Source of the DNA: Gemmataceae bacterium
GTDB lineage: Bacteria > Planctomycetota > Planctomycetia > Gemmatales > Gemmataceae
Length of the DNA stretch: 64,000 bases
Assembly: GCA_901538445.1 (NCBI GenBank)
Contig: LR594585.1
Location: forward strand, 1,515,369 to 1,579,368
Direction: 5' to 3'
Below the pieces are notes generated by a model, which was not told where the DNA came from, ran no database searches, and saw only the letters and a program-made list of their open reading frames with translations. Positions 24,387 to 31,690 of the stretch are shown here, piece after piece; position 1 is the first letter of the stretch; the number at the start of each line of letters is the position of its first letter. The position numbers and the translations under genes were made by a program.

Positions 24387-26003
24387 ATGACCCCCGCAGA
24401 CGCCTACGCCGAACTGGTCCGCCGCAGCAAGGAACTCGGCGTCCTGAACTCCTGCGCCGCGGTCCTCGGGTGGGACCAGCAGACGTACATGCCCGCGAAG
24501 GGGGCCGGGCTCCGCGGCGACCAGATGGCGTTCCTCGCGGCGCTGTCGCACCAGAAGTTCACCGACCCGAAGGTCGGCGAGTTGCTCGCGACCGTCGAAG
24601 GCTCGGACCTCGTCAAGAGTCCCGAGGCCGACGCGGCCGCCAACGTCCGCGAGTGGCGGCGGGCCTACGACCGCGCGACCAAGTTGCCCGAGGCGCTTGT
24701 CTCGGAGATGGCCCGCGTCACCACGCAGGCCCAGCAGGCGTGGGAGCAGGCGAAGCGGACCAACCAATTCGCCACGTTCCGCCCGCTCCTCGAGCGCGTC
24801 GTCGAGTTAAAGCGCCAGGAGGCCGACGCCGTCCTGAATTGCGGAACGCGGAGTTCGGAACGCGGAGTGAAAGCCGCAGACAAGCCCGGCGGCCCCGACT
24901 CGCCTTCTGCTTCCATTCCGAATTCCGAGTTCCGCACTCCGCACTTGTACGACGCGCTGATCGAGGAGTACGAGCCGGGCACGACGGTCGCCGACCTGAA
25001 GGCGCTGTTCGCGGGGCTGACGGCGCAGCTCGTGCCGCTGATTCAGAAGTTCGCCCACCTGCCTAAGAAGCCGGACCGCTCGGTGCTGGAGCGCGAGTAC
25101 CCGGTGGACCGCCAGAAGCTGTTCGCGGAGTCGGCCGCGATCGCGATCGGGTACGACTTCGCGGCTGGCCGGCTCGACACCACGTCGCACCCGTTCTGCT
25201 CGGGGTTCGGCCCCGGCGACTGCCGCATTACCACGCGGTACAACCCGCGGTCGTTCTCCGACGCGTTCTTCGGAGTGCTCCACGAAACCGGGCACGCGCT
25301 GTACGAGCAGAACCTGCCGGCCGAGCACTTCGGCACCCCGCTCGGGGTCGCGTGCTCGTTCGGCGTCCACGAGTCGCAGTCGCGGCTGTGGGAGAACCAG
25401 GTGGGCCGCGGCCGCCCGTTCTGGGACCACTTCTTCCCGCGGCTGCGGCAGGCGTTCCCCGCGGCGGTCGGCGACGTGAGCCCGGACGCCTTCTACGCCG
25501 CGATCAACGACGTGCGGCCGTCCTTCATCCGGGTCGAAGCCGACGAAGCGACGTACAACCTTCACATCGCGCTGCGGTTCGAACTGGAGCTCGCGCTGCT
25601 GTCTGGAGATCTGGCAGTTGTCGATCTTCCCGACGCCTGGAACACGCGGTTCACGGCGCTCTTCGGCCTTCCCGTGCCCGACGACACCCGCGGTTGCCTG
25701 CAAGACATCCACTGGGCGTTCGGCGGCATCGGGTACTTTCCGACGTACACGCTCGGGAACCTCTACGCGGCGCAATTCATGGCGGCCGTGAAATCCCAGC
25801 TCGGGGTGGAAAGCCTCGAGAGCGACATCCGCCGGGGGGAGTTCGGTCGTCTGAAAGAGTGGCTGGTGAAGAACATCCACCGCAACGGCCAGCGGTACCG
25901 TGCGGCCGAATTGTGCCGGCGGGTGACGGGGGATTCGCTTTCGCCCGCACCATTCGTGGCGCATCTGAATGAAAAATATACCGCTCTCCACGCCGTGTGC
26001 TAG
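24387..26003 (+). CDS. M32 family metallocarboxypeptidase (carboxypeptidase Taq type)
   Basis: 538 residues. M32 enzymes remove C-terminal amino acids using one metal ion. The HExxH motif is HETGH (299-303), followed by the ESQSRLWEN block with the third ligand, and GDCRITTRYN upstream. Homologues are near 500 residues. The excess here is mostly one 37-residue stretch (151-187) that interrupts the sequence between VELKRQEADAVL and YDALIEEYEPG. That stretch is encoded by a heptad-repeat inverted element at 24837-24947 and keeps the frame. It is probably a surface loop insertion; activity may be retained. It diverges from the mnmE operon. Confidence 0.93.
   Translation: MTPADAYAELVRRSKELGVLNSCAAVLGWDQQTYMPAKGAGLRGDQMAFLAALSHQKFTDPKVGELLATVEGSDLVKSPEADAAANVREWRRAYDRATKLPEALVSEMARVTTQAQQAWEQAKRTNQFATFRPLLERVVELKRQEADAVLNCGTRSSERGVKAADKPGGPDSPSASIPNSEFRTPHLYDALIEEYEPGTTVADLKALFAGLTAQLVPLIQKFAHLPKKPDRSVLEREYPVDRQKLFAESAAIAIGYDFAAGRLDTTSHPFCSGFGPGDCRITTRYNPRSFSDAFFGVLHETGHALYEQNLPAEHFGTPLGVACSFGVHESQSRLWENQVGRGRPFWDHFFPRLRQAFPAAVGDVSPDAFYAAINDVRPSFIRVEADEATYNLHIALRFELELALLSGDLAVVDLPDAWNTRFTALFGLPVPDDTRGCLQDIHWAFGGIGYFPTYTLGNLYAAQFMAAVKSQLGVESLESDIRRGEFGRLKEWLVKNIHRNGQRYRAAELCRRVTGDSLSPAPFVAHLNEKYTALHAVC
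24837..24947. repeat. Heptad-repeat inverted element inserted in the M32 carboxypeptidase gene
   Basis: The left arm is a run of 7-base units of the type GCGGAAC/GCGGAGT/TCGGAAC (from 24840), and the right arm (to about 24945) is a run of ATTCCGA/GTTCCGC/ACTCCGC units. Reversed, the arms match at about 22 of 31 positions. Total length is 111 bases, a multiple of three, and no stop codon is created in the reading frame of the gene. Confidence 0.75.
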
Positions 26004-26173
26004 GGTTCCAGGTGACCGTTCGTGCTGTCGCGAGTTGCGCGTTCGGCACGTCCGGCAAGCCTGGCGAGAGTTTTGTCCCTCACAGACCGGCGAGCCGCCC
26101 CGCTGGCACCGGAAGTGCAAGCGCACCACGGGGACGCCACCCCCGCTCGCCCCTACCGGGATTTCCTGACGTC

Positions 26174-27151
26174 ATGCTTCCAACCAAAACTTCGGACGCA
26201 CGGGAAACCGCGGACGATGTGAAGGGAACCGTGTCGGCACACTCGAGCGACACCCAAACCCTTCTCAACCTCCAGCGCGACGTCCCGACGCCGTCCGGCA
26301 GCGAGAACGCCCCGCCGCCCGAACCGGGCATGCAGGTGGGCCGGTTCGTCCTGCGCGAGAAGCTCGGCGAGGGCGTCTCGTGCCACGTCTTCTGCGGGTG
26401 GGACTCGGCCACCTCGACGCGGGTGGCGATGAAGATCCTGAACTGGTCGAACGTGTTCGACCGCCCGGCGGCGTTCAAGCAGTTGCGGATGGAGGCGGCC
26501 GGGCTGGCCCGGGTCAAGCACCCGTGCGTGGTCCGGTTCATCGACTTCGCGTTCGACCCCCGGTGGCCGTACCTCGTCACCGAGTTCTTCGAGGGCCAGA
26601 CCCTCGGCGAGATCCTCCGGGCCGGCGGCGCGCTGCCCCCGGCGTGGTCGGTGTACATCGTCTCGCAGATGGTTGACGCGCTCGGGGCCGTGTGGCGGTC
26701 CGGCCTCGTCCACCGCGACGTGAAGCCCGACAACATCATGATCGGTGCCGACGGGCGGATCAAGCTCATCGACTTCGGGCTGGCGAAGGCCGACGCGCTC
26801 CAGGCGAAGGAACTCGCCGGGGCCGAGCTCGCCGGCACCGCCGCCTACATCTCGCCCGAGCAGGCCAAGGACGCGAGCCTCGTCGACAAGCGGGCCGACA
26901 TCTACTCCCTGGGCGTGACGCTGTACGAGGCGCTCACCGGCCGGCTCCCGTTCGAGGGCCGCAACCGCATGCAGGTGATCTTCCAGCACCTGAACACCCC
27001 GCCGGTCCCCCCGTCGGAGCGGGTGCCCGAGATCCCGGCGCTGGCCAGCGACGTGTGCCTGTGGATGCTCGCCAAGGACCCGAACGACCGCCCGCAGAAC
27101 TACGAGGAACTCCGCCAGGCGTTCGACACCGTTCTGAGCGTCGTCCGCTGA
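26174..27151 (+). CDS. Cytoplasmic Ser/Thr protein kinase
   Basis: 325 residues, a Hanks-type kinase without a membrane segment. The catalytic core (about 57-320) has a Gly-loop LGEGVSCHV, Lys87, HRDVKPDN with Asp182, DFG at 200-202, and a SPEQAKD activation-segment end. The first 55 residues are polar and probably disordered. The start ATG at 26174 is the first that leaves the kinase domain intact without a low-complexity leader. No accessory sensor domain is present, so the input must come from a partner. A hairpin follows 25 bases after the stop, separating it from the AAA+ gene. Confidence 0.9.
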   Translation: MLPTKTSDARETADDVKGTVSAHSSDTQTLLNLQRDVPTPSGSENAPPPEPGMQVGRFVLREKLGEGVSCHVFCGWDSATSTRVAMKILNWSNVFDRPAAFKQLRMEAAGLARVKHPCVVRFIDFAFDPRWPYLVTEFFEGQTLGEILRAGGALPPAWSVYIVSQMVDALGAVWRSGLVHRDVKPDNIMIGADGRIKLIDFGLAKADALQAKELAGAELAGTAAYISPEQAKDASLVDKRADIYSLGVTLYEALTGRLPFEGRNRMQVIFQHLNTPPVPPSERVPEIPALASDVCLWMLAKDPNDRPQNYEELRQAFDTVLSVVR

Positions 27152-27176
27152 CGCGGCCCGCAACCCGAACCACCCG

Positions 27177-27202
27177 ACGCGGCGACCTCACGGTCGCCGC
27201 GT
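27177..27202 (+). terminator. Hairpin terminator after the kinase gene
   Basis: An 11-bp perfect stem (ACGCGGCGACC and complement) with a four-base loop, followed by TGCGTTT. It lies in the 194-base gap between the kinase and the AAA+ gene. Confidence 0.65.
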
Positions 27203-27345
27203 TGCGTTTCGACGCCCCCCCATTCCCCAGCTTCGGGCGAACCACTTCCGGCGCGCGACTGTCGTTTGGTGGCACCGGCCAAGATCCTGTGAGACAATGG
27301 GCCGCGGATCGGGTCCCGTGCGCGCGTTCCCCGGAGTGCCCGGCC

Positions 27346-28842
27346 ATGCCGTTGACCGTCGGGCTCAAGGAACTGCCGGTCCAGATCGACCCCGGCTCGC
27401 TCGCCTCCGCCGCGTACCCGGACGCCGTCGCCGACGTCGGCCGCGGCCTCGTCCGCCGGCTGTCGTGCCTGGTGGAGTGCCCCAAGGAGGTCGCCCCGCA
27501 CGTCGCGCACGCGGTCCGCACGTGGGTCCAGCCGCACGGGCTGAGGTGCGCCGTCATCGACGCGCGGGCCGAGACCGGGGACCGCGCCCCGCTCGTGTCG
27601 TCGGGGCTGGTGGGGAACATGCGGGCGGCCGTGGCGCGGGCGGTCGCCGGCCCCCAGGCGAACGCGGTGCTGCTGCTCCCGCACCTCGACCTCCTCGCCG
27701 GCGGGGCCGGGGCGCTCGGCGACGCCCGCGAACTCATCGCGCTGCTCGTCGAGAACCCCGACCTCCTCTGGGTCGGGTTCCGCGACCCGGCCGTGCCCCT
27801 CCCCGGACTCGTCGAGCAACTCCCCCTCAACCGGGTCCGGATGGGCGGCGTCCCGCGGGGCCGCCTCCGGCACCTCGTCACGCAGGGCGAGGCCCGCAAG
27901 TTCGGCGGCGACCTCGACCTCGGCCGCCTGCACCGCGTGGCCTCCGGTCTGAACGTGGTTCAGCTCCGAAAGTACCTCGCCGCGCTCGACCGGGAGGACC
28001 GGCCCGCCTCCGCCGCCGGGGCGTTCGCGGCGTTCCGGGCGCTGACGCTCTCGCACGGGCTGACGATCCCGGGTGAGACACTCGCGGGGGTCGGCGGGTA
28101 CGAGCACGCCAAGCGGAAGCTCCGCGAGGAACTCCTCGACGTCTTCGACCTCGCCGACGCGGCCGCGACCGAGGAGGCCCGGGACCGGCTCGACGCGCTC
28201 GCCCCCCGGGGCGTCCTGCTGGTCGGGCCGCCGGGCGTCGGCAAGCGGCTGTTCGCCCGCGCCCTGGCGAACGCGGCCGGCGGGGTGTTCCTGGAAACGA
28301 CCGGGGCCGAGCTGAAGAGCCGGTACCTCGGCGGCAGCGAGGAGAACCTGCGGTTGCTGTTCGCCCGCGCCCGCGCCGCCGCGCCGGCCGTCATCCTCTT
28401 CAAGGAACTGGACGCCTTCGCGGCGCGGCCCGCCCGCGGTGCCGCCGAGCCGTCGCTGTTCCTCCAACTCATACAGGAACTGGACGCGCTCCCGGCGTGC
28501 GAGCGCGTCGTCCCGGTGGCGACGGCCCCGACTGCGGGCGCGCTCGACCCGGCCGTTGTGCAGCCCGGTCGGTTCGAGTTGGTGATCGAGTTGCAACCCC
28601 CGTCGCCGGCCGACGTGCCCGCGGTTCTGGAGCACCTCGCCCCGCCGCTGGGGCTCGAGTTCTCACCGGAGGCCGCCGCGCGGGCGGTCGAGCTGGTCGA
28701 GGCGTACCCGTCGGCCGGCCCGCCGCACCACTGCGCGCGGCTGGCGGCGCTGTGCCGCGTGCTGGCCCGGAGCCGCGCGCGGTCGGGCGCGTCCGGCCCC
28801 GTCGCGCCCCTGGAGGTCACGCGGGCGTGGTGGGGGTTATAA
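27346..28842 (+). CDS. AAA+ family protein with degenerate ATPase motifs
   Basis: 498 residues. The C-terminal AAA+ domain (about 235-498) has the FtsH/CDC48/Ycf46-type layout, but key residues are changed. Walker A is GPPGVGKR (Arg301 where Thr/Ser binds Mg), Walker B is LFKELD (Lys353 for the first Asp, Glu354 kept), sensor 1 is ATAPT instead of ATN, and the arginine-finger block is QPGRFEL (only Arg409 left). The N-terminal 230 residues look like an older AAA remnant: a Walker-B-like LLPHLDLL and a lid-like SGLNVVQLRKYL, without Walker A. ATP binding may persist while hydrolysis is doubtful. No protease motif (HExxH) is present. Its role is unknown, perhaps a scaffold. Confidence 0.82.
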   Translation: MPLTVGLKELPVQIDPGSLASAAYPDAVADVGRGLVRRLSCLVECPKEVAPHVAHAVRTWVQPHGLRCAVIDARAETGDRAPLVSSGLVGNMRAAVARAVAGPQANAVLLLPHLDLLAGGAGALGDARELIALLVENPDLLWVGFRDPAVPLPGLVEQLPLNRVRMGGVPRGRLRHLVTQGEARKFGGDLDLGRLHRVASGLNVVQLRKYLAALDREDRPASAAGAFAAFRALTLSHGLTIPGETLAGVGGYEHAKRKLREELLDVFDLADAAATEEARDRLDALAPRGVLLVGPPGVGKRLFARALANAAGGVFLETTGAELKSRYLGGSEENLRLLFARARAAAPAVILFKELDAFAARPARGAAEPSLFLQLIQELDALPACERVVPVATAPTAGALDPAVVQPGRFELVIELQPPSPADVPAVLEHLAPPLGLEFSPEAAARAVELVEAYPSAGPPHHCARLAALCRVLARSRARSGASGPVAPLEVTRAWWGL

Positions 28843-29155
28843 GCGGCGTGCTCCCGTGCCCGTCCGCGAGATCTTCGCCGCCGGCCAGTCCCCCGCCTGA
28901 CGAAGTGCCGGAGCCCCGCGGCACAACCGCGGGGCTCCGTGTCGGTCGCGGCGTCTACTTCTCGACCTGGACCGCGGAAGGCTCACGGCACCGCCACCCG
29001 TGGGTGACAGCGGTGCTGGAACAGCCTTCCTCGGGACGCATCGCAAGGCAAGCGCTCGGACGACGCAACATCGTCCTGTCGCAGAGCGACGAGCTAAACC
29101 GCACGCGACCAACGCGACTGTTGTACCGCCCCGGCGGCCGCCCCGCAACCGGCCG
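28843..29155. other. Intergenic region between convergent genes
   Basis: 313 bases between the AAA+ gene and the minus-strand cysteine-synthase-like gene. It contains the hairpin at 28910-28938. No convincing gene was seen. Confidence 0.5.
28910..28938. terminator. Hairpin between convergent genes
   Basis: A 12-bp perfect stem (GGAGCCCCGCGG and complement) with a CACAA loop, between the AAA+ gene and the convergent cysteine-synthase-like gene. It can serve as a terminator for the plus strand and possibly for both. Confidence 0.65.
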
Positions 29156-30091
29156 TCACGCGAACGGCTTGAACAGCTCGGTGGTGAAGTACCGCTCCAT
29201 GCGGTCGGGGAACACGGTGACCACCTGCGCCGTGCCGCCGAGCCGCCGCTGCACCTCGACCGCCGCGAGGTAGTTCAGCCCGGAACTCGGGCCGACCGGG
29301 AACCCGAGGCGGATCAGCTCGCGGGTCGCGGCCAGCGCGTCCTCGTCGCGCACTTCGACCGTGAGCAGGTCCGGGAGCCGCTCGGGCCGGAAGATTTCGG
29401 ACAGCGCGTCGGCCACGCCGGGGATGCGGGCCGAGAAGCTGCAGCACTCGACCTCGTGGACGCTCACTAGGTTCACCGGCCGCGCCAGCGCCGGCACCAC
29501 GCGGCACCCGCTCTCGCGGAGCCCCTCGTACAGCCCGACCAGCGTGCCCCCGGTGCCCACGCCCGACGCGACCCCGTCGACCCGGCCGCCGGGGATCTGG
29601 TCGATCACCTCGCAGGCGGTGCCGATGCGGTGCGCCTCGGCGTTGTCCGGGTTGGCGAACTGCCGCGGGAGGAACGTGCCCGGCCCGCGGCCGAGCCGCT
29701 CGACCTCGGCGATGGCCCCGCGGATGCCCTGGTCGCGCGGGGTGGTCCGCACCTCGCCGCCGTACGCCCGGATCATCAGCAGCCGCTCGCCGCTCACCCC
29801 CTCGGGCAGCACCGCGGTGAACCGCAGCCCCATCTGAGCGCACGCCAGCGCCAGCGCGATGCTGGTGCTGCCGCTCGACGCCTCGACGACCCGGTCGGTG
29901 GTGCCGAGCCGCCCCTGCCGCCACGCCTTCTCGAGGATGAACCGGGCGATCCGGTCCTTGGTCGACCCGCTCGGGTTGAGGAACTCGAGCTTGCACCACA
30001 CCGCCGGGCCGGCCCCGAGTCGAACGGGCACCAGCGGGGTCTGTGCGGTGCGGTTGATGTACCGGTGGCACCCGGGCAACTCGGCGGACAT
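29156..30091 (-). CDS. PLP-dependent cysteine-synthase-like enzyme
   Basis: 311 residues of fold-type II PLP enzymes (cysteine synthase/cystathionine beta-synthase group). The cofactor lysine is Lys45 in NPSGSTKDR, the substrate loop is SSGSTS (72-77), and the phosphate loop is GVGTGGT. This group makes cysteine from O-acetylserine (or phosphoserine) and sulfide, or makes related beta-replaced amino acids. The usual NPxxxxxHxxTG stretch is NPDNAEAHRIGTA, so a variant substrate is possible. Length matches CysK/CysM. The terpene-cyclase-fold gene lies 45 bases upstream on the same strand; a functional link is not obvious. Confidence 0.88.
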   Translation of the reverse strand: MSAELPGCHRYINRTAQTPLVPVRLGAGPAVWCKLEFLNPSGSTKDRIARFILEKAWRQGRLGTTDRVVEASSGSTSIALALACAQMGLRFTAVLPEGVSGERLLMIRAYGGEVRTTPRDQGIRGAIAEVERLGRGPGTFLPRQFANPDNAEAHRIGTACEVIDQIPGGRVDGVASGVGTGGTLVGLYEGLRESGCRVVPALARPVNLVSVHEVECCSFSARIPGVADALSEIFRPERLPDLLTVEVRDEDALAATRELIRLGFPVGPSSGLNYLAAVEVQRRLGGTAQVVTVFPDRMERYFTTELFKPFA

Positions 30092-30136
30092 GCGGCGGCC
30101 TCCCCGTGCGTGCCGCTTGTTGTACGCACCGGCCGG

Positions 30137-31318
30137 TCACCGCTGGTAGATCGGGAGGACGCCCTTGTCGAGTTGCAGGATCGCGAGGGCGATCGCGGTG
30201 GCGAACACCGGGCCGACGAGCCCGTTCTTCCACTCCCCGGTCGCCGCGTCCTGGAGGCCGAGCAGGTGCGGGTACATGGCGGCCTTGAACCTGGTCCACG
30301 TGAGCCACTCGGCCCTGTCCTCGCGGGGGAACATCTGCCCGTACCGGTCGTCGCCGAGTGCGTAGGCGACCTGGGCGTAGTAGTAGCTCTGGTACTCGTC
30401 GTGCGGGACGCGGCCCTTCGCGTACGGCACCTTCTCCTTGCAGAACTTGACCCACCGCCTCGCCAGCTCGCCCTTGTACTGCCCGGCGCTGAACGACCCG
30501 GCCACGGCGGCGACCGTGATCGGCGGCCGCTCGCTCCCCTTGCGGGCCGCCCCCTGGGCGCTGGCGTAGCTGTAGATGAGCCCGCCGTCGGGCGTGGTGC
30601 AGGCCTCCAGGTACGCCAGCGCCTTGTCGATCGTCTCCCGGGGCACCGCGACCCCGGCGTTGCGGGCGGCCCGGAGCGCCTGGAGCTGCGTGACGGTGAC
30701 CGACCCCTCGTCGAACGTCTCGTCGGCGGCGCTGGTGTACCCCCACCCGCCGATCGCCGCCTCCCGGCCGTCGTCGAACTTGTGCTTCTTCGTCGATTGC
30801 GCCTTGGCGCTGAACCCGGCGGCCCTCTTGATGGCCCGCTCGAGCTTGTTCAACTGGTCCTTGTCCTCGGCCTCGCCGTAGGCGCTGGCGAGGAACATGG
30901 TGGCGTACCCGTGCCCGTGCATGTAGCTCCCGAAGTCGCCGGCGTTGCGGTTGGCCGCGATCAGGCCGGACTCCTGCTGGGCGGCCTGGCACCACTCGAC
31001 GGCCCGGACCACCTCGGCCGAGTACCGCCCCTCCTTCATGTTGCTGCCCTCCATCATCAGCGCCATGCCGGCGAGGCCGGTCATCGCGACGTGGTAGGCC
31101 CCGTTGCCCGCCTCCCAGTGCCCGTCCCGGGCCTGCGTCTTCTTGAGGTACTCCAGCCCCTTGTCGGTGGCGTCCTCGACCTTCTTCCTCAGGTCCTCGG
31201 GCCTGTCATCGGCCGGCGCGTGCGGGGCGGCGAGCGCGGCCCCGCACGCGCCGGCGGTCGCGGCGAAGAAGCGGCGGCGGGACAGCGGGAACTCACCGGT
31301 GCGGGGCGGGGCGGTCAT
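30137..31318 (-). CDS. Tat-exported protein with prenyltransferase/squalene-cyclase-like repeats
   Basis: 393 residues from ATG 31318, which follows a GGAGA site. The N-terminus has SRRRFFAAT, a twin-arginine signal, with cleavage likely near HAPA. The mature protein is helical, with repeated blocks such as GLEYLKKTQARDGHW, AIGGWGYTSAAD and ALAYLEACTTPDGG. These match the QW/alpha-alpha-toroid repeats of prenyltransferases and squalene oxidase relatives. Such exported repeat proteins are common in planctomycetes and probably bind rather than cyclise; the catalytic DxDD motif of squalene-hopene cyclases was not found. Function is unassigned. Confidence 0.8.
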   Translation of the reverse strand: MTAPPRTGEFPLSRRRFFAATAGACGAALAAPHAPADDRPEDLRKKVEDATDKGLEYLKKTQARDGHWEAGNGAYHVAMTGLAGMALMMEGSNMKEGRYSAEVVRAVEWCQAAQQESGLIAANRNAGDFGSYMHGHGYATMFLASAYGEAEDKDQLNKLERAIKRAAGFSAKAQSTKKHKFDDGREAAIGGWGYTSAADETFDEGSVTVTQLQALRAARNAGVAVPRETIDKALAYLEACTTPDGGLIYSYASAQGAARKGSERPPITVAAVAGSFSAGQYKGELARRWVKFCKEKVPYAKGRVPHDEYQSYYYAQVAYALGDDRYGQMFPREDRAEWLTWTRFKAAMYPHLLGLQDAATGEWKNGLVGPVFATAIALAILQLDKGVLPIYQR

Positions 31319-31690
31319 GGCTCGTCTCCTGGGCGGCACCGCCGCGCGGCGGGCGGTCGCGGAGGAGACGACCCGCGGGGTGAACTCTCACACGGGTCCG
31401 AACGAGTCGTGACAATTGGGCGGGCGGGCCCGCGGCCGTGCGAACCCGAGCGGCCCTGGCGGGCGGGGGACGTGAGTCCCCCGGTGAATGAGAAGGGCGG
31501 TTCGACCGGGTGGACTCACGTCCCCCGCTCGCGCAAACCCACCGGGCACCGCCCCCGGGCCGTTCTTCTGTATCCGAGCGGCCCGGGGGCGTGCTAGAAT
31601 CGTGTCGAACCGAACTCCGATCTGGTGCGGACGGCCGGGGGCCGGTATGGTCCGCGGTCGCCACATGTTGAGTCGCTTTCCGAGGCGCGT
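31319..31690. other. Intergenic region between divergent genes
   Basis: 372 bases between the Tat-exported protein gene and the HD-GYP gene. It contains the palindromic element at 31459-31532. Otherwise only promoter-type sequence is expected; no gene was seen. Confidence 0.5.
31459..31532. repeat. Palindromic element of the GGCGAGC/GTGAG family
   Basis: Arms 31459-31485 and 31505-31532 are inverted near-copies (one gap, one mismatch in the main arm), each built on a GGGGGACGTGAGTCCCCC core that is itself a small hairpin. The same core recurs at 35113-35265 and in altered form at 43536-43598. Confidence 0.75.

Noticed and set aside
24309-24767. N-terminal extension of the DUF2007-like frame
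   Set aside because: It lies antisense to the start of the M32 gene and has no domain. The DUF2007 pattern begins directly at the GTG at 24308.
26692-27345. 218-codon N-terminal extension of the AAA+ frame
   Set aside because: It overlaps the kinase gene in another frame, has Arg-rich shadow composition, and an ATG at 27346 begins the recognisable protein.
26174-28842. Kinase and AAA+ genes as one operon and system
   Set aside because: A 194-base gap with a strong hairpin separates them, so common transcription is doubtful; a functional link cannot be claimed from position alone.
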